A stretch of 64,000 nucleotides of DNA from Geitlerinema sp. PCC 7407 (lineage in GTDB: Bacteria > Cyanobacteriota > Cyanobacteriia > PCC-7407): contig NC_019703.1 in the NCBI RefSeq assembly GCF_000317045.1, positions 2,158,501-2,222,500 of the forward strand, given 5' to 3'. The position numbers and the translations under genes were made by a program. Each line of letters starts with the position of its first letter. The stretch's first letter is position 1. Below the pieces are notes generated by a model. The model saw only the letters and a list, made by a program, of their open reading frames with translations, was not told the origin of the DNA and did no database searches. This document shows, piece by piece, positions 36,372 to 45,858 of this stretch.

Positions 36372-36854
36372 ATGAGCCAGCCCATTAAGGTTGAAAAGAC
36401 GCTTACCGTCAACAAACCAGCTGCTGAACTTTATCAGTTTTGGCATAAATTTGAAAATTTACCGCACTTCATGAAGCATCTCAAGCAGGTGCAAGTTTAC
36501 GATGCCCAGCGATCGCACTGGATCACCCAGGGCCCCCTCAACCAAAGGGTCGAATGGGATGCCCTGATCACCGAAGATCGCGAAAATGAGCTGATTTCCT
36601 GGCGCTCCGTAGAAGACTCAAGCATTGATCATGCAGGAATTATTCGGTTTCAGCCTGCTCCCGGCAATCGCGGCACCCAGGTCAAAATCACCCTGGAATA
36701 CAAGCCCCTAGGAGGCGTCGTTGGCGATGTCCTCAGCAAACTCTTTGGAGAATCTCCCAAACAGCAAATTGGCGATGATTTGCGGCGCTTCAAAATGATC
36801 ATGGAAACCGGGGAAATTGCCACCACAGAAGGGCAGACTAGCGGACGAAATTAG
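36372..36854 (+). CDS. SRPBCC (polyketide-cyclase/START-like) family protein, 160 aa
   Basis: The sequence KVEKTLTVNKPAAELYQFWHKFENLPHFMKHL is diagnostic for the bacterial YPO-type SRPBCC/cyclase group. The helix-grip fold follows (WDALITEDRENELISWRS, GTQVKITLEYKPLGG). It is predicted to bind a hydrophobic small molecule; no ligand can be inferred. It precedes the zinc dehydrogenase gene by 64 bp on the same strand, and such pairs recur in stress islands, so co-transcription is likely. Confidence 0.85.
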   Translation: MSQPIKVEKTLTVNKPAAELYQFWHKFENLPHFMKHLKQVQVYDAQRSHWITQGPLNQRVEWDALITEDRENELISWRSVEDSSIDHAGIIRFQPAPGNRGTQVKITLEYKPLGGVVGDVLSKLFGESPKQQIGDDLRRFKMIMETGEIATTEGQTSGRN

Positions 36855-36918
36855 AGCGTTTCAAAAGCTCCAAGAAGCGCCCAAACAAATTATTTAGATT
36901 CTAATTTTGGAGAAATTC

Positions 36919-38103
36919 ATGAAAGCAGTTTGCTGGGAAGGCGCCCACAAGATCAAGGTTGAAACCGTTCCCGATCCAACCATCTTGAATCCCCGAGACG
37001 CGATTATTAAAATTACCTCCACCGCCATCTGCGGCTCGGATCTCCATCTCTACAACGGCTGGAACCCCACCATGAAAGCCGGGGATATCTTGGGTCACGA
37101 GTTTATGGGAGAGATCGTCGATCTGGGGAGAGACATTCAAAACCAGCACCTCAAAGTCGGCGATCGCGTTGTGGTTCCCTTCACCATTTCCTGCGGGAGC
37201 TGCTTCTTCTGCAACCGCCAGCTCTGGTCCCTGTGCGACAACTCCAACCCCAACGCCTGGATGGCCGAGCAAATGATGGGCCACTCTCCCGCGGGATTAT
37301 TTGGCTATTCTCACCTCACGGGTGGCTACGCCGGCGGCCAGGCAGAATATGCTCGGGTGCCCTTCGCCGATGTGGGACTGTTCAAGATCCCAGACGGGCT
37401 CGACGATGAGCAGGTCCTGTTTTTCACCGACATTTTCCCCACGGGCTACATGGCCGCCGAAAACTGCGACATTCAGCCCGGCGACACAGTGGCCATCTGG
37501 GGCTGCGGTCCGGTGGGACAGTTCGCCATTCGCAGCGCCCTCATGCTGGGAGCGGAGCGCGTGATCGCCATCGATCGGATTCCGGAGCGCCTCCAGCTGG
37601 CCAAAGACGGCGGCGCAGAGATCTTGAACTACGAAGAGGTCGAGGTGGGCGAAGCCCTCAAGGAAATGACGGGGGGCCTAGGCCCTGACTCAGTCATGGA
37701 TGCCGTCGGCATGGAGGCCCACGGCCTCGGGCTCGAGGGCTTCTACGACAAGGCAAAGCAGATCGCCCGCCTAGAAACCGATCGCCCCAACGTGCTGCGT
37801 CAGGCGATCGTGGCCTGCCGCAAGGGAGGGACGGTATCAGTGCCAGGGGTTTACACCGGCTTTGTCGACAAGATGCCCATGGGGGCTTTCATGAACAAAG
37901 GTCTCACCATGAAAACCGGCCAAACCCATGTCCATCGATATCTACAGCCCCTGCTCAATCGCGTTCAGAACGGCGAAATCGATCCCTCTTTTGTCATTAC
38001 CCATCGCCTCCCCCTAGAGCAAGCGGCCCACGGCTACGAGATTTTTAATGACAAAAAAGATAGCTGCATCAAGGTTGTTCTCAAGCCGGAAATTGCGGCC
38101 TAA
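36919..38103 (+). CDS. Zinc-dependent alcohol dehydrogenase (formaldehyde-dehydrogenase-like MDR)
   Basis: From ATG 36919, preceded by TTGGAG with good spacing, the protein has 394 residues. Catalytic-zinc ligands are Cys38 (AICGSDLH) and His60-Glu61 (LGHEFMG). The structural-zinc cysteines are Cys92, 95, 98 and 106 ([16 protein letters not shown]). The NAD-binding motif is WGCGPVGQ. The long insert with [19 protein letters not shown] and [13 protein letters not shown] is typical of glutathione-independent formaldehyde dehydrogenase-like enzymes. The true substrate may be another short alcohol or aldehyde. The upstream in-frame TTG at 36907 lies inside the ribosome site and is rejected. Confidence 0.92.
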   Translation: MKAVCWEGAHKIKVETVPDPTILNPRDAIIKITSTAICGSDLHLYNGWNPTMKAGDILGHEFMGEIVDLGRDIQNQHLKVGDRVVVPFTISCGSCFFCNRQLWSLCDNSNPNAWMAEQMMGHSPAGLFGYSHLTGGYAGGQAEYARVPFADVGLFKIPDGLDDEQVLFFTDIFPTGYMAAENCDIQPGDTVAIWGCGPVGQFAIRSALMLGAERVIAIDRIPERLQLAKDGGAEILNYEEVEVGEALKEMTGGLGPDSVMDAVGMEAHGLGLEGFYDKAKQIARLETDRPNVLRQAIVACRKGGTVSVPGVYTGFVDKMPMGAFMNKGLTMKTGQTHVHRYLQPLLNRVQNGEIDPSFVITHRLPLEQAAHGYEIFNDKKDSCIKVVLKPEIAA

Positions 38104-38137
38104 TTTCCCTTAGCAATCGAGAACTTTTTGACTCTAT

Positions 38138-38166
38138 CAGCAGCGCTCATTTTTGGGGCGCTGCTG
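38138..38166. terminator. Hairpin between convergent genes
   Basis: CAGCAGCGC (38138-38146) pairs with GCGCTGCTG (38158-38166). The 11-nt loop contains the stop codon of the Nudix gene and a T-run. It could end transcription from the dehydrogenase side. Confidence 0.5.
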
Positions 38167-38719
38167 TCGCATATTGCCACCACCACGTCAGCAAGACAGC
38201 CCGACACTGCAAGCACAGCAGCCGATCTAGAAGGATTTCTAGCCCCTCCCGAGTAGCGGGATAAGTATCAGCCAGAGCATCCGATTCGGCTAGCGCAGCG
38301 CTCTCCAAATAGGCAACAAATCCATAGAGCTTTTGGTTAGAAAAAGAGCTGTTGATGGGCCAGCCTTGGGGGCTCAAAGGACACAGCTGGGTCACCAGCG
38401 CTGCATCCACTCCCAGCTCTCGCTGCAAAGTGGCGATCGCAGCTTGCTCAGGCGGCTGATCCGGGGCAACGCGTCCGCCCGGAAAGTCCAGCGTCGCGGT
38501 CCCCAGGCCGGGACGATAGCTGGGGCGGGGCAGCAAAAGGCGATCGCCTGCGATCGGCAAAACAACCACCGAATCTGCTTTCTCGACACGCCAGTATTCC
38601 AGGGGATTTCCCTGGGAGTCCTGCAAGTGCTCACCAACGAGGGTCAACCAGCGCGATCGCAGCTCTAAAAATCGGTCTTTGACCAGCCAACGGGATTCTG
38701 GCTCGGGCTGTTTCTCCAT
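38147..38719 (-). CDS. Nudix-fold protein with degenerate Nudix box, 190 aa
   Basis: The fold is recognisable: an N-terminal strand pair (WRVEKADSVVVLPIAGDRLLL) leads to FPGGRVAPDQPPEQAAIATL and QRELGVDA. The canonical box GX5EX7REUXEEXGU is damaged. The positions normally Arg-Glu read Ala-Thr, and the catalytic Glu-Glu reads Arg-Glu. Pyrophosphohydrolase activity is therefore doubtful, and it may be a binding or regulatory member. The C-terminus has a Trp-rich stretch (LLTWWWQYA). It converges with the dehydrogenase gene. Confidence 0.75.
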   Translation of the reverse strand: MEKQPEPESRWLVKDRFLELRSRWLTLVGEHLQDSQGNPLEYWRVEKADSVVVLPIAGDRLLLPRPSYRPGLGTATLDFPGGRVAPDQPPEQAAIATLQRELGVDAALVTQLCPLSPQGWPINSSFSNQKLYGFVAYLESAALAESDALADTYPATREGLEILLDRLLCLQCRAVLLTWWWQYATAAPQK

Positions 38720-38835
38720 TCACCCATTCCTCCACTGAGCAACAAAGCTAGATTCATCCAGCGACTGCGAACAGGACAATCCACTCGCTTCTCCATCTTT
38801 TGACAACCAGTCGCAAAGGCTCGTTCATCCTCTTC

Positions 38836-38922
38836 GCTCTCATCCCCAGCCCTTCTCCCAGGGGGAGAAGGGAGCACATCCGGTCCCCCTCTCCTCGAGG
38901 GAGAGAGGCTAGGGGTGAGGGG
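38836..38922. repeat. Complex inverted repeat of cyanobacterial interspersed type
   Basis: CTCATCCCCAGCC near 38838 pairs with GGCTAGGGGTGAGG near 38907. Between them are two smaller palindromes (CCTTCTCCC/GGGGAGAAGG and CTCTCC-TCGA-GGGAGAG). Such CCCAGCCC...GGGTGAGG hairpins are scattered widely in cyanobacterial genomes. It sits upstream of the siderophore promoter. Confidence 0.65.
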
Positions 38923-38947
38923 CCAGCAAATAAAGCGCTCAATTTTC

Positions 38948-38977
38948 TTGACATAGATTCTCAACTAGCTCTATGCT
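38948..38977 (+). promoter_or_regulatory. Predicted sigma-70 promoter of the siderophore operon
   Basis: TTGACA at 38948-38953 and TATGCT at 38972-38977 are 18 bp apart. The spacer contains GATTCTCA, the half-site core of cyanobacterial Fur boxes, so repression by Fur under iron sufficiency would block RNA polymerase here. Confidence 0.6.
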
Positions 38978-38998
38978 CCTAACCTTAGTGGGGTCGTT

Positions 38999-39017
38999 GT
39001 TGAAATTAATTCTCAAC
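38999..39017. promoter_or_regulatory. Fur-box-like operator
   Basis: The 19-bp near-palindrome GTTGAAATTAATTCTCAAC resembles cyanobacterial iron boxes (AT-rich with a TTCTCA core). It lies 50 bp upstream of the first siderophore gene and downstream of the predicted -10. No binding data can be inferred beyond the match. Confidence 0.6.
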
Positions 39018-39066
39018 TGCTCTGCCAATCTTTTGGTTTTTAGATGCACCCACGAGGTACGTTGTC

Positions 39067-40512
39067 ATGCAACAGATTCAGCACGGTCCAGGCACCCTAG
39101 CTCCCACTCCCGGCGAGGCCCTCGCACCCTGGAGCTATCCGGAACCCGAAAACACCCTGCCCGGACCGCGATCGCTGCCCTACCTGGAACGTCAGGCCCA
39201 GCGTGAGTCCAACGCCCGCAGCTATCCCCGCCGCATTCCCCTAGCCATCCGCGAGGCCCAGGGGATCTACGTCACCGACGCCGACGGTCAGCGCTACATC
39301 GACTGCCTCGCCGGGGCAGGCACCCTGGCCCTCGGCCACAACCACCCCGTGGTCATCGAGGCCATGCAGCGCACCCTCGCTAGCAAAAGTCCTCTGCACA
39401 CGCTGGATCTGACCACGCCGATCAAAGACGAATTTGTGAGCGCGCTGTTTGATAGCTTGCCAGCGGAGTTTGCCCAGCGGGCGCGGGTGCAGTTCTGCGG
39501 TCCGTCCGGGGCCGACGCCGTCGAGGCAGCCGTCAAGCTGGTGAAAACGGCCACCGGGCGGCGCAGCATGCTGTCGTTCCAGGGCGGCTACCACGGCATG
39601 ACCCACGGCGCCCTCAGCCTGACCGGCAACCTCGGCCCGAAAACGGCGATCGCGGGGCTCATGGGCGAAGTGCATTTCCTGCCCTACCCCTACGCCTACC
39701 GCTGCCCCCTGGGCCTGGGCGGGGAGCTGGGTCACCGGGCCATCAGCCGCTACATCGAGAACCTGCTCGACGATCCCGAAAGCGGCGTGGTGAAACCGGC
39801 GGGCATCATTTTGGAGGTGGTGCAGGGCGAGGGGGGCGTGATCCCCGCGCCGGTGGAGTGGCTGCGGGAGCTGCGCCGCATCACCCGCGATCGCCAAATT
39901 CCGCTGATTATTGACGAAATTCAGACTGGCTGGGGCCGCACTGGCAAGCTTTACGCCTTCGAGCACGCGGGCATCACGCCGGATGTCGTCTTGCTGTCCA
40001 AGGCGATCGGCGGCAGCCTGCCCCTGTCGGTGGTGCTCTACGACCAGTCCCTCGACCAGTGGGGGCCAGGAGCCCACGCGGGCACCTTCCGGGGCAACCA
40101 GCTGGCCATGGCGGCAGGCACCGCGACGCTCCAGTACCTCCAGGAGCACCACCTCGTCGAGCAGGCCCAGACCTTGGGCGATCGCCTGATGGCCCACCTC
40201 TACCAGGTGCAGGCGGAGTTTCCCGCCCTGGGCGAGGTGCGGGGCCGCGGCCTGATGGTGGGGGTCGAAGTGGTGAACCGCGCCGCCACTCCCAACTTCC
40301 AGGGCAGCTATCCCGCCCATCCCGCCCTGGCTCGCCACATTCAGGCCGAGTGTCTGCGCCGGGGCCTGATCCTGGAGCTCGGCGGTCGCCACGGCAGCGT
40401 GGTGCGCTTTTTGCCGCCGCTGATCGTCACCGCCACCGACATCGATCGCATTGCCGACATTTTCCATAGCGCGGTTACCGCCGCCACCGAAAGCCTGGAA
40501 GCAGCGGCCTAG
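39067..40512 (+). CDS. rhbA: Diaminobutyrate-2-oxoglutarate aminotransferase (RhbA type)
   Basis: This class III PLP aminotransferase of 481 residues makes L-2,4-diaminobutyrate from aspartate semialdehyde, with glutamate as amino donor. Signature sequences include YIDCLAGAGTLALGHNHP, VQFCGPSGADAVEAAVKL, IIDEIQTGWGRTG and the PLP-lysine Lys312 in LLSKAIGG. First gene of the operon; a GAGGT site precedes ATG 39067. It is followed 21 bp later by the decarboxylase. The pairing of aminotransferase with decarboxylase is the standard route to 1,3-diaminopropane, the backbone of schizokinen, rhizobactin 1021 and synechobactin. Confidence 0.93.
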   Translation: MQQIQHGPGTLAPTPGEALAPWSYPEPENTLPGPRSLPYLERQAQRESNARSYPRRIPLAIREAQGIYVTDADGQRYIDCLAGAGTLALGHNHPVVIEAMQRTLASKSPLHTLDLTTPIKDEFVSALFDSLPAEFAQRARVQFCGPSGADAVEAAVKLVKTATGRRSMLSFQGGYHGMTHGALSLTGNLGPKTAIAGLMGEVHFLPYPYAYRCPLGLGGELGHRAISRYIENLLDDPESGVVKPAGIILEVVQGEGGVIPAPVEWLRELRRITRDRQIPLIIDEIQTGWGRTGKLYAFEHAGITPDVVLLSKAIGGSLPLSVVLYDQSLDQWGPGAHAGTFRGNQLAMAAGTATLQYLQEHHLVEQAQTLGDRLMAHLYQVQAEFPALGEVRGRGLMVGVEVVNRAATPNFQGSYPAHPALARHIQAECLRRGLILELGGRHGSVVRFLPPLIVTATDIDRIADIFHSAVTAATESLEAAA

Positions 40513-40533
40513 AACGCTCAAGAGACTTTAACA

Positions 40534-42069
40534 ATGCTTTTGGATACCCTTTCCCAAACATCCGGGACTACTTCTCCCTTCGATCGCTATTTTTTGAGCG
40601 CCGAACCCGAGAGTCTGGCCGCCTACCAAGAGGCGATCGCCCTGGCCCAGCAGGTGCTGCTGGACGACGTGAGAAATCACCCGCAGCCCTACAGCGGCCA
40701 GGATCCGCGCGCCCTAGAGCAGGCCATTGGCGATCGCTTTAGCGACCCTTTTTTTGAGCAAAATTTGCAACAAATTCTCATTAATGTAGGTGAAAAAATT
40801 CTCAGTAGTAGTGTGCGCGTGGCTGAGCCAACCTGCATGGCTCATCTCCACTGCCCGCCGCTAATTCCGGCGCTAGCCGCTGAGGTGCTGGTCAACGCCA
40901 CCAACCAGTCCATGGACTCCTGGGACCAGAGCCCGAGCGCCACGATCCTGGAGCAGCGCCTGGTGACCTGGCTCTGCAAGATCTACGGCTACGGCGCTCA
41001 GGCGGACGGCGTTTTCACCAGTGGCGGCACCCAGTCAAATTTCATGGGGCTGCTGCTAGCCCGCGATCGCGCCTGTCGCGATCGCCTCGGCTGGTCGGTC
41101 CAGCAGCAGGGCCTGCCCCCCGAGGCGCGCCGGTTTCGCATTCTCTGCTCTGAGGTGGCCCACTTCACGATCCGCCAGGGGGCGTCACTCCTGGGACTGG
41201 GCGAGCAGGCCGTGGTGCCGGTGAAAACCGACGCGGCTTTCCGGATGTGTCCCCAGGACGCGGCGGAGAAGCTGGCCGAGCTGCGCTGTCAGGACCTCTG
41301 GCCCATTGCCCTAGTGGCCACCGCTGGCACCACGGACTTTGGCAGCATCGACCCCCTGGAGCCCCTGGCGGCGATCGCCCGGGAAGCGGGCCTCTGGTTC
41401 CACGTAGACGCGGCCTTTGGCGGGGCGCTGATCCTGAGCGATCGCCATCGGCCCAAGCTGGCGGGCATCGACGCCGCCGACTCCCTGACCGTGGACTTCC
41501 ACAAGCTGTTTTATCAGCCCATTAGCTGCGGCGCGTTCCTGGTCCGGGACCGGGCGGCCTTCGAGCTGATGCGGGTCCACGCCGACTATCTCAATCCCGA
41601 GGGCAACGAAGCCCAGGGCATTCCGGATTTGGTGACCAAGTCGGTCCAGACCACGCGCCGGTTTGACGCCCTGAAGCTGTGGGTGTCCCTCCAGGCCGTG
41701 GGTCGCCAGACCTTCGGCGAGATGATCGACACCACCATCACTACGGCCCATCAAGCGGCCCAGGCCATCGACGCGGCCCCCGACCTGGAGCTAGTCAACT
41801 GGCCCGAAATCAACGCCGTGGTATTTCGCTACGCGCCCCCGGCCCTGCGCCAGGATCCGGCCGCCCGCGATCGCCTGAACCAGATTAATCGCGAGGTGCG
41901 CTGGGCCTTGCTGCGCCAGGGCCGCGCTGTGATCGCCCAAACCCAAATCGGCGATCGCGTCTATCTGAAATTCACCCTGCTCAACCCCCGCACCACGCTG
42001 GCTCACCTGACGGACCTGCTTCAGGAGATCCAGCGGCTGGGGACCACTTTGGAGATTTCCCATGGTTGA
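40534..42069 (+). CDS. rhbB: L-2,4-diaminobutyrate decarboxylase (RhbB type)
   Basis: This 511-residue group II PLP decarboxylase removes CO2 from 2,4-diaminobutyrate to give 1,3-diaminopropane. Visible motifs: TSGGTQSNFMGLLLARD, the substrate-binding region ATAGTTDFGSIDP, the cofactor Asp in WFHVDAAFGGALIL, and Lys324 in VDFHKLFYQP, which binds PLP. Its last 8 bases overlap the start of the next gene (ATGGTTGA), a sign of translational coupling. Confidence 0.93.
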   Translation: MLLDTLSQTSGTTSPFDRYFLSAEPESLAAYQEAIALAQQVLLDDVRNHPQPYSGQDPRALEQAIGDRFSDPFFEQNLQQILINVGEKILSSSVRVAEPTCMAHLHCPPLIPALAAEVLVNATNQSMDSWDQSPSATILEQRLVTWLCKIYGYGAQADGVFTSGGTQSNFMGLLLARDRACRDRLGWSVQQQGLPPEARRFRILCSEVAHFTIRQGASLLGLGEQAVVPVKTDAAFRMCPQDAAEKLAELRCQDLWPIALVATAGTTDFGSIDPLEPLAAIAREAGLWFHVDAAFGGALILSDRHRPKLAGIDAADSLTVDFHKLFYQPISCGAFLVRDRAAFELMRVHADYLNPEGNEAQGIPDLVTKSVQTTRRFDALKLWVSLQAVGRQTFGEMIDTTITTAHQAAQAIDAAPDLELVNWPEINAVVFRYAPPALRQDPAARDRLNQINREVRWALLRQGRAVIAQTQIGDRVYLKFTLLNPRTTLAHLTDLLQEIQRLGTTLEISHG

Positions 42070-43909
42070 ACAAACCCTTGTTCGTCAAACCCTTGATCCG
42101 GTCCAGCCCCTCAGCGATCGCCAAATCGCCGAAGAAGCCACGCTGCACAGCTTTCTCAACTGCTACCTGCGGGAAACAGGACGGGGCGATCGCCTCGGGG
42201 CCGGTCAACGGGCGATCGCGCCCGTGCTGGAAAAAACCGGCGCTGCGGAAGGGCTGCGGGTCGAGCTGACCCACCAAAGCATCGAAATCTTGATCGCTCT
42301 GCGCTACTGGTCACCCACGGGTCGCCACCGGTTCGCCTGCCCAATCTACTACCGCGCGCTAGGCAGCGATCGCCTGCTGGAGTTGGACTATCTCACCCTC
42401 GCCGCCCTCGTCACCAAGGAGCTGAGCCTCGAGCAGGGACAGTCAGGGGGCCAAGAGGAGCTGCTGCTGCGGATCATCCAGAGCTGCCAAAATATCCAGC
42501 ATTTCGTTCGCGATCGCCGCCCCCACGCGTCGGATCTCTATCGCTTTCGCCAAACCTTTCGCGAGACCGAGCAGGCCCTAGTCCTCGGTCACCACCTCCA
42601 CCCCACCCCCAAGAGCCGCCAAGGATTTGACGACGAAGAGCGCGATCGCTACTCCCCCGAAACCCAGAGTGCCTTTCCCCTGCACTACTTTCGCGCCCAT
42701 CGCTCCCTGGTCGAAGAAGGATCGGCCCTCGAGCAGTCCGCCACAGACCTGATCAAAGCCGATTTACGCGTAGACCCCGAGGTTGACCCTAATTTTCAGG
42801 CGCTTTATTGCCAGAAGGACGAGTACAGCCTGATTCCCGTCCATCCCTGGCAGGCCCAGCAATTACTGCATCAGCCCGAGGTGGAGGCCCTCTTGCAGTC
42901 CGGCCAGCTCCAAGACCTCGGCCCCCAGGGGCGCGCCTTTTACCCCACCAGCTCGGTGCGTACGGTCTATCACCCAGACGCTCCCTTCATGGTGAAGCTC
43001 TCCCTCAACATCAAGATCACCAACTCCATCCGCACCAATCTCTACAAAGAGCTAGCGCGCGGCGTCGAAGTCTCCCAAATTCTCGACAGCCCCATCGGCC
43101 AAGATCTCCACTATCACTTCCCCAACTTTGGGGTGATCCGGGACCCGGCCTACATCACCGTTCGCCTCCCCGGCGAAACGGAGTCCTCGGCCTTTGCGGC
43201 GGTGCTGCGCGCCAATCCCTTTTGGGAAGCCCCCGACACCGATGCCACCTGTCTCATTTCTCTGTGTCAGGACGCCATCGACGGCTCGGGTTCACGGCTG
43301 GCGGCCATCATTCGCACCCTCGCTGCCCAAGAAAATCGCTCTACGCAAGAGGTCAGCCTGGACTGGTTCCGGGGCTATCTTCAGATCGCTCTCAAGCCCA
43401 TTTTGTGGCTCTACTTCACCTATGGCATCGCCGTAGAAGCCCACCAGCAAAACAGCGTCCTCCAGCTCCAAGACGGCTATCCCACCCAGTTTCTCTACCG
43501 AGACAACCAGGGGTATTACTATCGCCGATCTTTCCACCACTTGCTGAACAGCATCTTGCCGGGTATCAGTGCACAAAGTCAGACCGTCTGCGAAGACGCA
43601 GTCTCCGATGAGCGCCTCACCTACTACTTCTTTTTAAATAATCTCCTGGGTCTGGTGAATGCCTTTGGGGTAGCGGGGCTCATCGACGAGGAGTTGCTGC
43701 TGGCGGAGGTGCGGCGCGCCCTGGCCGAAGTCGCGCCCTGGGACAAGGGAGACTCGGTGCTGCTCCGGAATCTGAGTCAGCCGCGCCTGCGCTGCAAAGC
43801 CAATCTCCTCACCCGCTTCCATGATATGGACGAGCTCGTGGGTCCCATGGCGACCCAGTCGGTCTACGTCGAAATCGACAATCCCTTGATGCTGGCGCAG
43901 ACCCGTTAA
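42062..43909 (+). CDS. rhbC: NIS siderophore synthetase, IucA/IucC family (RhbC-like)
   Basis: This 615-residue NRPS-independent synthetase uses ATP to join citrate to an N-hydroxy-N-acyl diamine. IucA/IucC landmarks are present: IPVHPWQAQQLL, SSVRTVYHPDAPFMVKLSLN, IKITNSIRTN and the C-terminal FhuF-like domain (about 430-600, with RCKANLLTRFHDMD). By analogy with the rhizobactin 1021 cluster it would carry out the first or second condensation; sequence alone cannot order the two synthetases. It overlaps rhbB by 8 bp. Confidence 0.92.
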   Translation: MVEQTLVRQTLDPVQPLSDRQIAEEATLHSFLNCYLRETGRGDRLGAGQRAIAPVLEKTGAAEGLRVELTHQSIEILIALRYWSPTGRHRFACPIYYRALGSDRLLELDYLTLAALVTKELSLEQGQSGGQEELLLRIIQSCQNIQHFVRDRRPHASDLYRFRQTFRETEQALVLGHHLHPTPKSRQGFDDEERDRYSPETQSAFPLHYFRAHRSLVEEGSALEQSATDLIKADLRVDPEVDPNFQALYCQKDEYSLIPVHPWQAQQLLHQPEVEALLQSGQLQDLGPQGRAFYPTSSVRTVYHPDAPFMVKLSLNIKITNSIRTNLYKELARGVEVSQILDSPIGQDLHYHFPNFGVIRDPAYITVRLPGETESSAFAAVLRANPFWEAPDTDATCLISLCQDAIDGSGSRLAAIIRTLAAQENRSTQEVSLDWFRGYLQIALKPILWLYFTYGIAVEAHQQNSVLQLQDGYPTQFLYRDNQGYYYRRSFHHLLNSILPGISAQSQTVCEDAVSDERLTYYFFLNNLLGLVNAFGVAGLIDEELLLAEVRRALAEVAPWDKGDSVLLRNLSQPRLRCKANLLTRFHDMDELVGPMATQSVYVEIDNPLMLAQTR

Positions 43910-43946
43910 TTTCCCGATATTTCTCACCCATTTCTTACCCAGAATC

Positions 43947-44534
43947 ATGTCTCGTGTCACTACTCGCAGCGCGATCGCCTTCGAAACCTTCGATCGCACC
44001 CTGCAAAAAACCATTGCCTTTCGGCCCGTCGTCCTGGGCGAAGATCTCCAGCGTCTCCATCAGTGGATGAATCACCCCCACGTGATCCCCTTTTGGAAGC
44101 TGAATTTCTCCCTCGGCAAGTTCCAAGATCACCTCGAAAAGGCCCTATCAGATAGCCATCAAACGCTCTATATTGGCCTGCTGGATGGCGTCCCCATGAG
44201 CTACTGGGAGTCCTACTGGGCAGCGGATGATATCGTCGCTCGGCACTACCCCGCCTTGGCGAGCGATCAGGGAATCCATCTGCTGATCGGGCCGCCGGAG
44301 TATCTCGGTAAGGGCTACGCGCTGCCCCTCCTGCGGGCCATGACGCGCTTCCAGCTCCAGCACCCCGCCACCGAAAAAATCATCGCCGAGCCCGACATCC
44401 GCAATGCCAAGATGATCCACGTTTTCGAGCGGTGCGGCTTTGTCTTCCAGAAACCGATTGCTCTGCCCGACAAAACCGGGGCGCTGATGATGTGCGATCG
44501 CACAAAATTTGAGGAGAGATGGGGCCATGCATAA
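43947..44534 (+). CDS. rhbD: GNAT N-acyltransferase of siderophore pathway (RhbD/IucB type)
   Basis: This 195-residue GNAT of the siderophore group acylates the N-hydroxylated diamine, giving the hydroxamate. Features include RPVVLGEDLQRLHQWMNHPHVIPFW (the group's opening motif), the CoA-binding stretch GPPEYLGKGYALPLLRAM and the closing IAEPDIRNAKMIHVFERCGF. Acetyl-CoA would give schizokinen; a longer acyl donor would give a synechobactin-like amphiphile. The sequence does not decide. It overlaps the next gene by 8 bp (ATGCATAA). Confidence 0.9.
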   Translation: MSRVTTRSAIAFETFDRTLQKTIAFRPVVLGEDLQRLHQWMNHPHVIPFWKLNFSLGKFQDHLEKALSDSHQTLYIGLLDGVPMSYWESYWAADDIVARHYPALASDQGIHLLIGPPEYLGKGYALPLLRAMTRFQLQHPATEKIIAEPDIRNAKMIHVFERCGFVFQKPIALPDKTGALMMCDRTKFEERWGHA

Positions 44535-45858
44535 TCGAGAAATCTATGATCTGCTGGGGGTGGGCTTAGGCCCCTTTAACCTGGGCTTGGCGGCGCTGCT
44601 AGCACCCGTTGCAGAACTTCGGGCAGTCTTCCTGGAGCAAAAGCCCACCTTCCAGTGGCATCCGGGACTTTTGATCGAAGGATCGACCATTCAGGTGCCC
44701 TTCCTGGCCGACTTGGTCACCATGGCCGACCCTTGCAGCCCCTACAGCTTTTTGAACTATCTGCGGGCTCAGTCCCGGCTCTATCATTTCTACTTTTTAG
44801 AGTCTTTTCACATTCCCCGCCGCGAGTATAACCACTATTGCCAGTGGGTGGCGGAGCAGTTGCCGAGCTGCCAGTTTGGCCAGCGGGTGGAGGCCATTCA
44901 CCTGTGCGAAGACGGTGCAGAAACCTACTTTGAGGTGCGATCGCGCAACGGAGAGACCGGGGCCGAGGAGCGCTATTATGCGCGCCATCTGGTCCTGGGA
45001 GTGGGCAGCGTTCCTCAGGTGCCGCCCTGCTTCCGCGATCGCCTGGGCTCAGAAACGATCTTCCACTCAGCGGAGTTTCTCCAGAAGCGCGATCGCGCTC
45101 AGCAGGGCCAGTCCATTGTGGTGATTGGCTCCGGCCAGAGCGCCGCCGAGGTCTTTTATGAGCTGCTCCAAGCTCAGCCAGCACACGGCTACCGTCTGGC
45201 GTGGCACACGCGCTCAGCGGGCTTTTTTCCCATGGAGTATTCCAAGCTGGGCCTTGAGCACTTCTCCCCCGACTATATCCACTATTTCCACCATCTCCCC
45301 GCCGCCAAGCGCGATGAGATCCTGGCGCAGCAGGGCCTCTTGTATAAGGGGATTAGCTTTGCCATGATCGGGCAGATTTATGATCTGCTCTATGAGCGGA
45401 CCGTGGCCGGGGAGTGTCCCCCCGTGGAGCTGCGATCGCTTTTAGAGGTCAAAGAGATCGAAGACATAGAGCCCCTGGGAGAAACAGCCAGTCCTCGCTA
45501 TCGCCTCAGCTATCGCCACGGCCAGCAGGAGAGCCGGTGGAGCCATGACGCAGACTGCGTGATTTTGGCCACGGGCTACCGCCATGGGATTCCGGCCTGC
45601 GTGGAGGGCGTGCGATCGCTGATTGCCTGGGACGACCAAGGCCGCTACAGCGTCGACGCCAACTATCGTCTGGCGCTCACCCGCGACGTTGATCACCAAA
45701 TTTTTGTGCAAAATGGCGAGCTGCACACCCACGGCATTGGCGCGCCGGACCTGGGTCTGGGAGCGCACCGCAGCGCCGTGATTATTAATACGCTCCTGGG
45801 CGAAGAGCGCTATCCTGTGCGATCGCGCAATGTCTTTCAGTCCTTCGGAGTCGCCTGA
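44527..45858 (+). CDS. rhbE: Diamine N-monooxygenase (RhbE/IucD type)
   Basis: From ATG 44527 the protein has 443 residues. It is a flavin- and NADPH-dependent N-hydroxylating monooxygenase acting on 1,3-diaminopropane. FAD motif GVGLGPFNLGLAALL is near the N-terminus, the NADPH motif is VIGSGQSAAEVFYELL, and the family end motif is ATGYRHGIPAC. The start overlaps the acyltransferase stop by 8 bp and has a GGAGAGA site inside that gene. A TTG at 44509 is less likely. Confidence 0.93.
   Translation: MHNREIYDLLGVGLGPFNLGLAALLAPVAELRAVFLEQKPTFQWHPGLLIEGSTIQVPFLADLVTMADPCSPYSFLNYLRAQSRLYHFYFLESFHIPRREYNHYCQWVAEQLPSCQFGQRVEAIHLCEDGAETYFEVRSRNGETGAEERYYARHLVLGVGSVPQVPPCFRDRLGSETIFHSAEFLQKRDRAQQGQSIVVIGSGQSAAEVFYELLQAQPAHGYRLAWHTRSAGFFPMEYSKLGLEHFSPDYIHYFHHLPAAKRDEILAQQGLLYKGISFAMIGQIYDLLYERTVAGECPPVELRSLLEVKEIEDIEPLGETASPRYRLSYRHGQQESRWSHDADCVILATGYRHGIPACVEGVRSLIAWDDQGRYSVDANYRLALTRDVDHQIFVQNGELHTHGIGAPDLGLGAHRSAVIINTLLGEERYPVRSRNVFQSFGVA

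Noticed and set aside
39241-40521. 426-codon minus-strand open frame
   Set aside because: It is antisense to the aminotransferase gene, with a His/Gly/Ala-rich composition typical of shadows.
42808-43611. 267-codon plus-strand frame inside the RhbC-like gene
   Set aside because: It is a frame-shifted shadow, rich in Pro/Arg/His. The IucA/IucC motifs are in the other frame.
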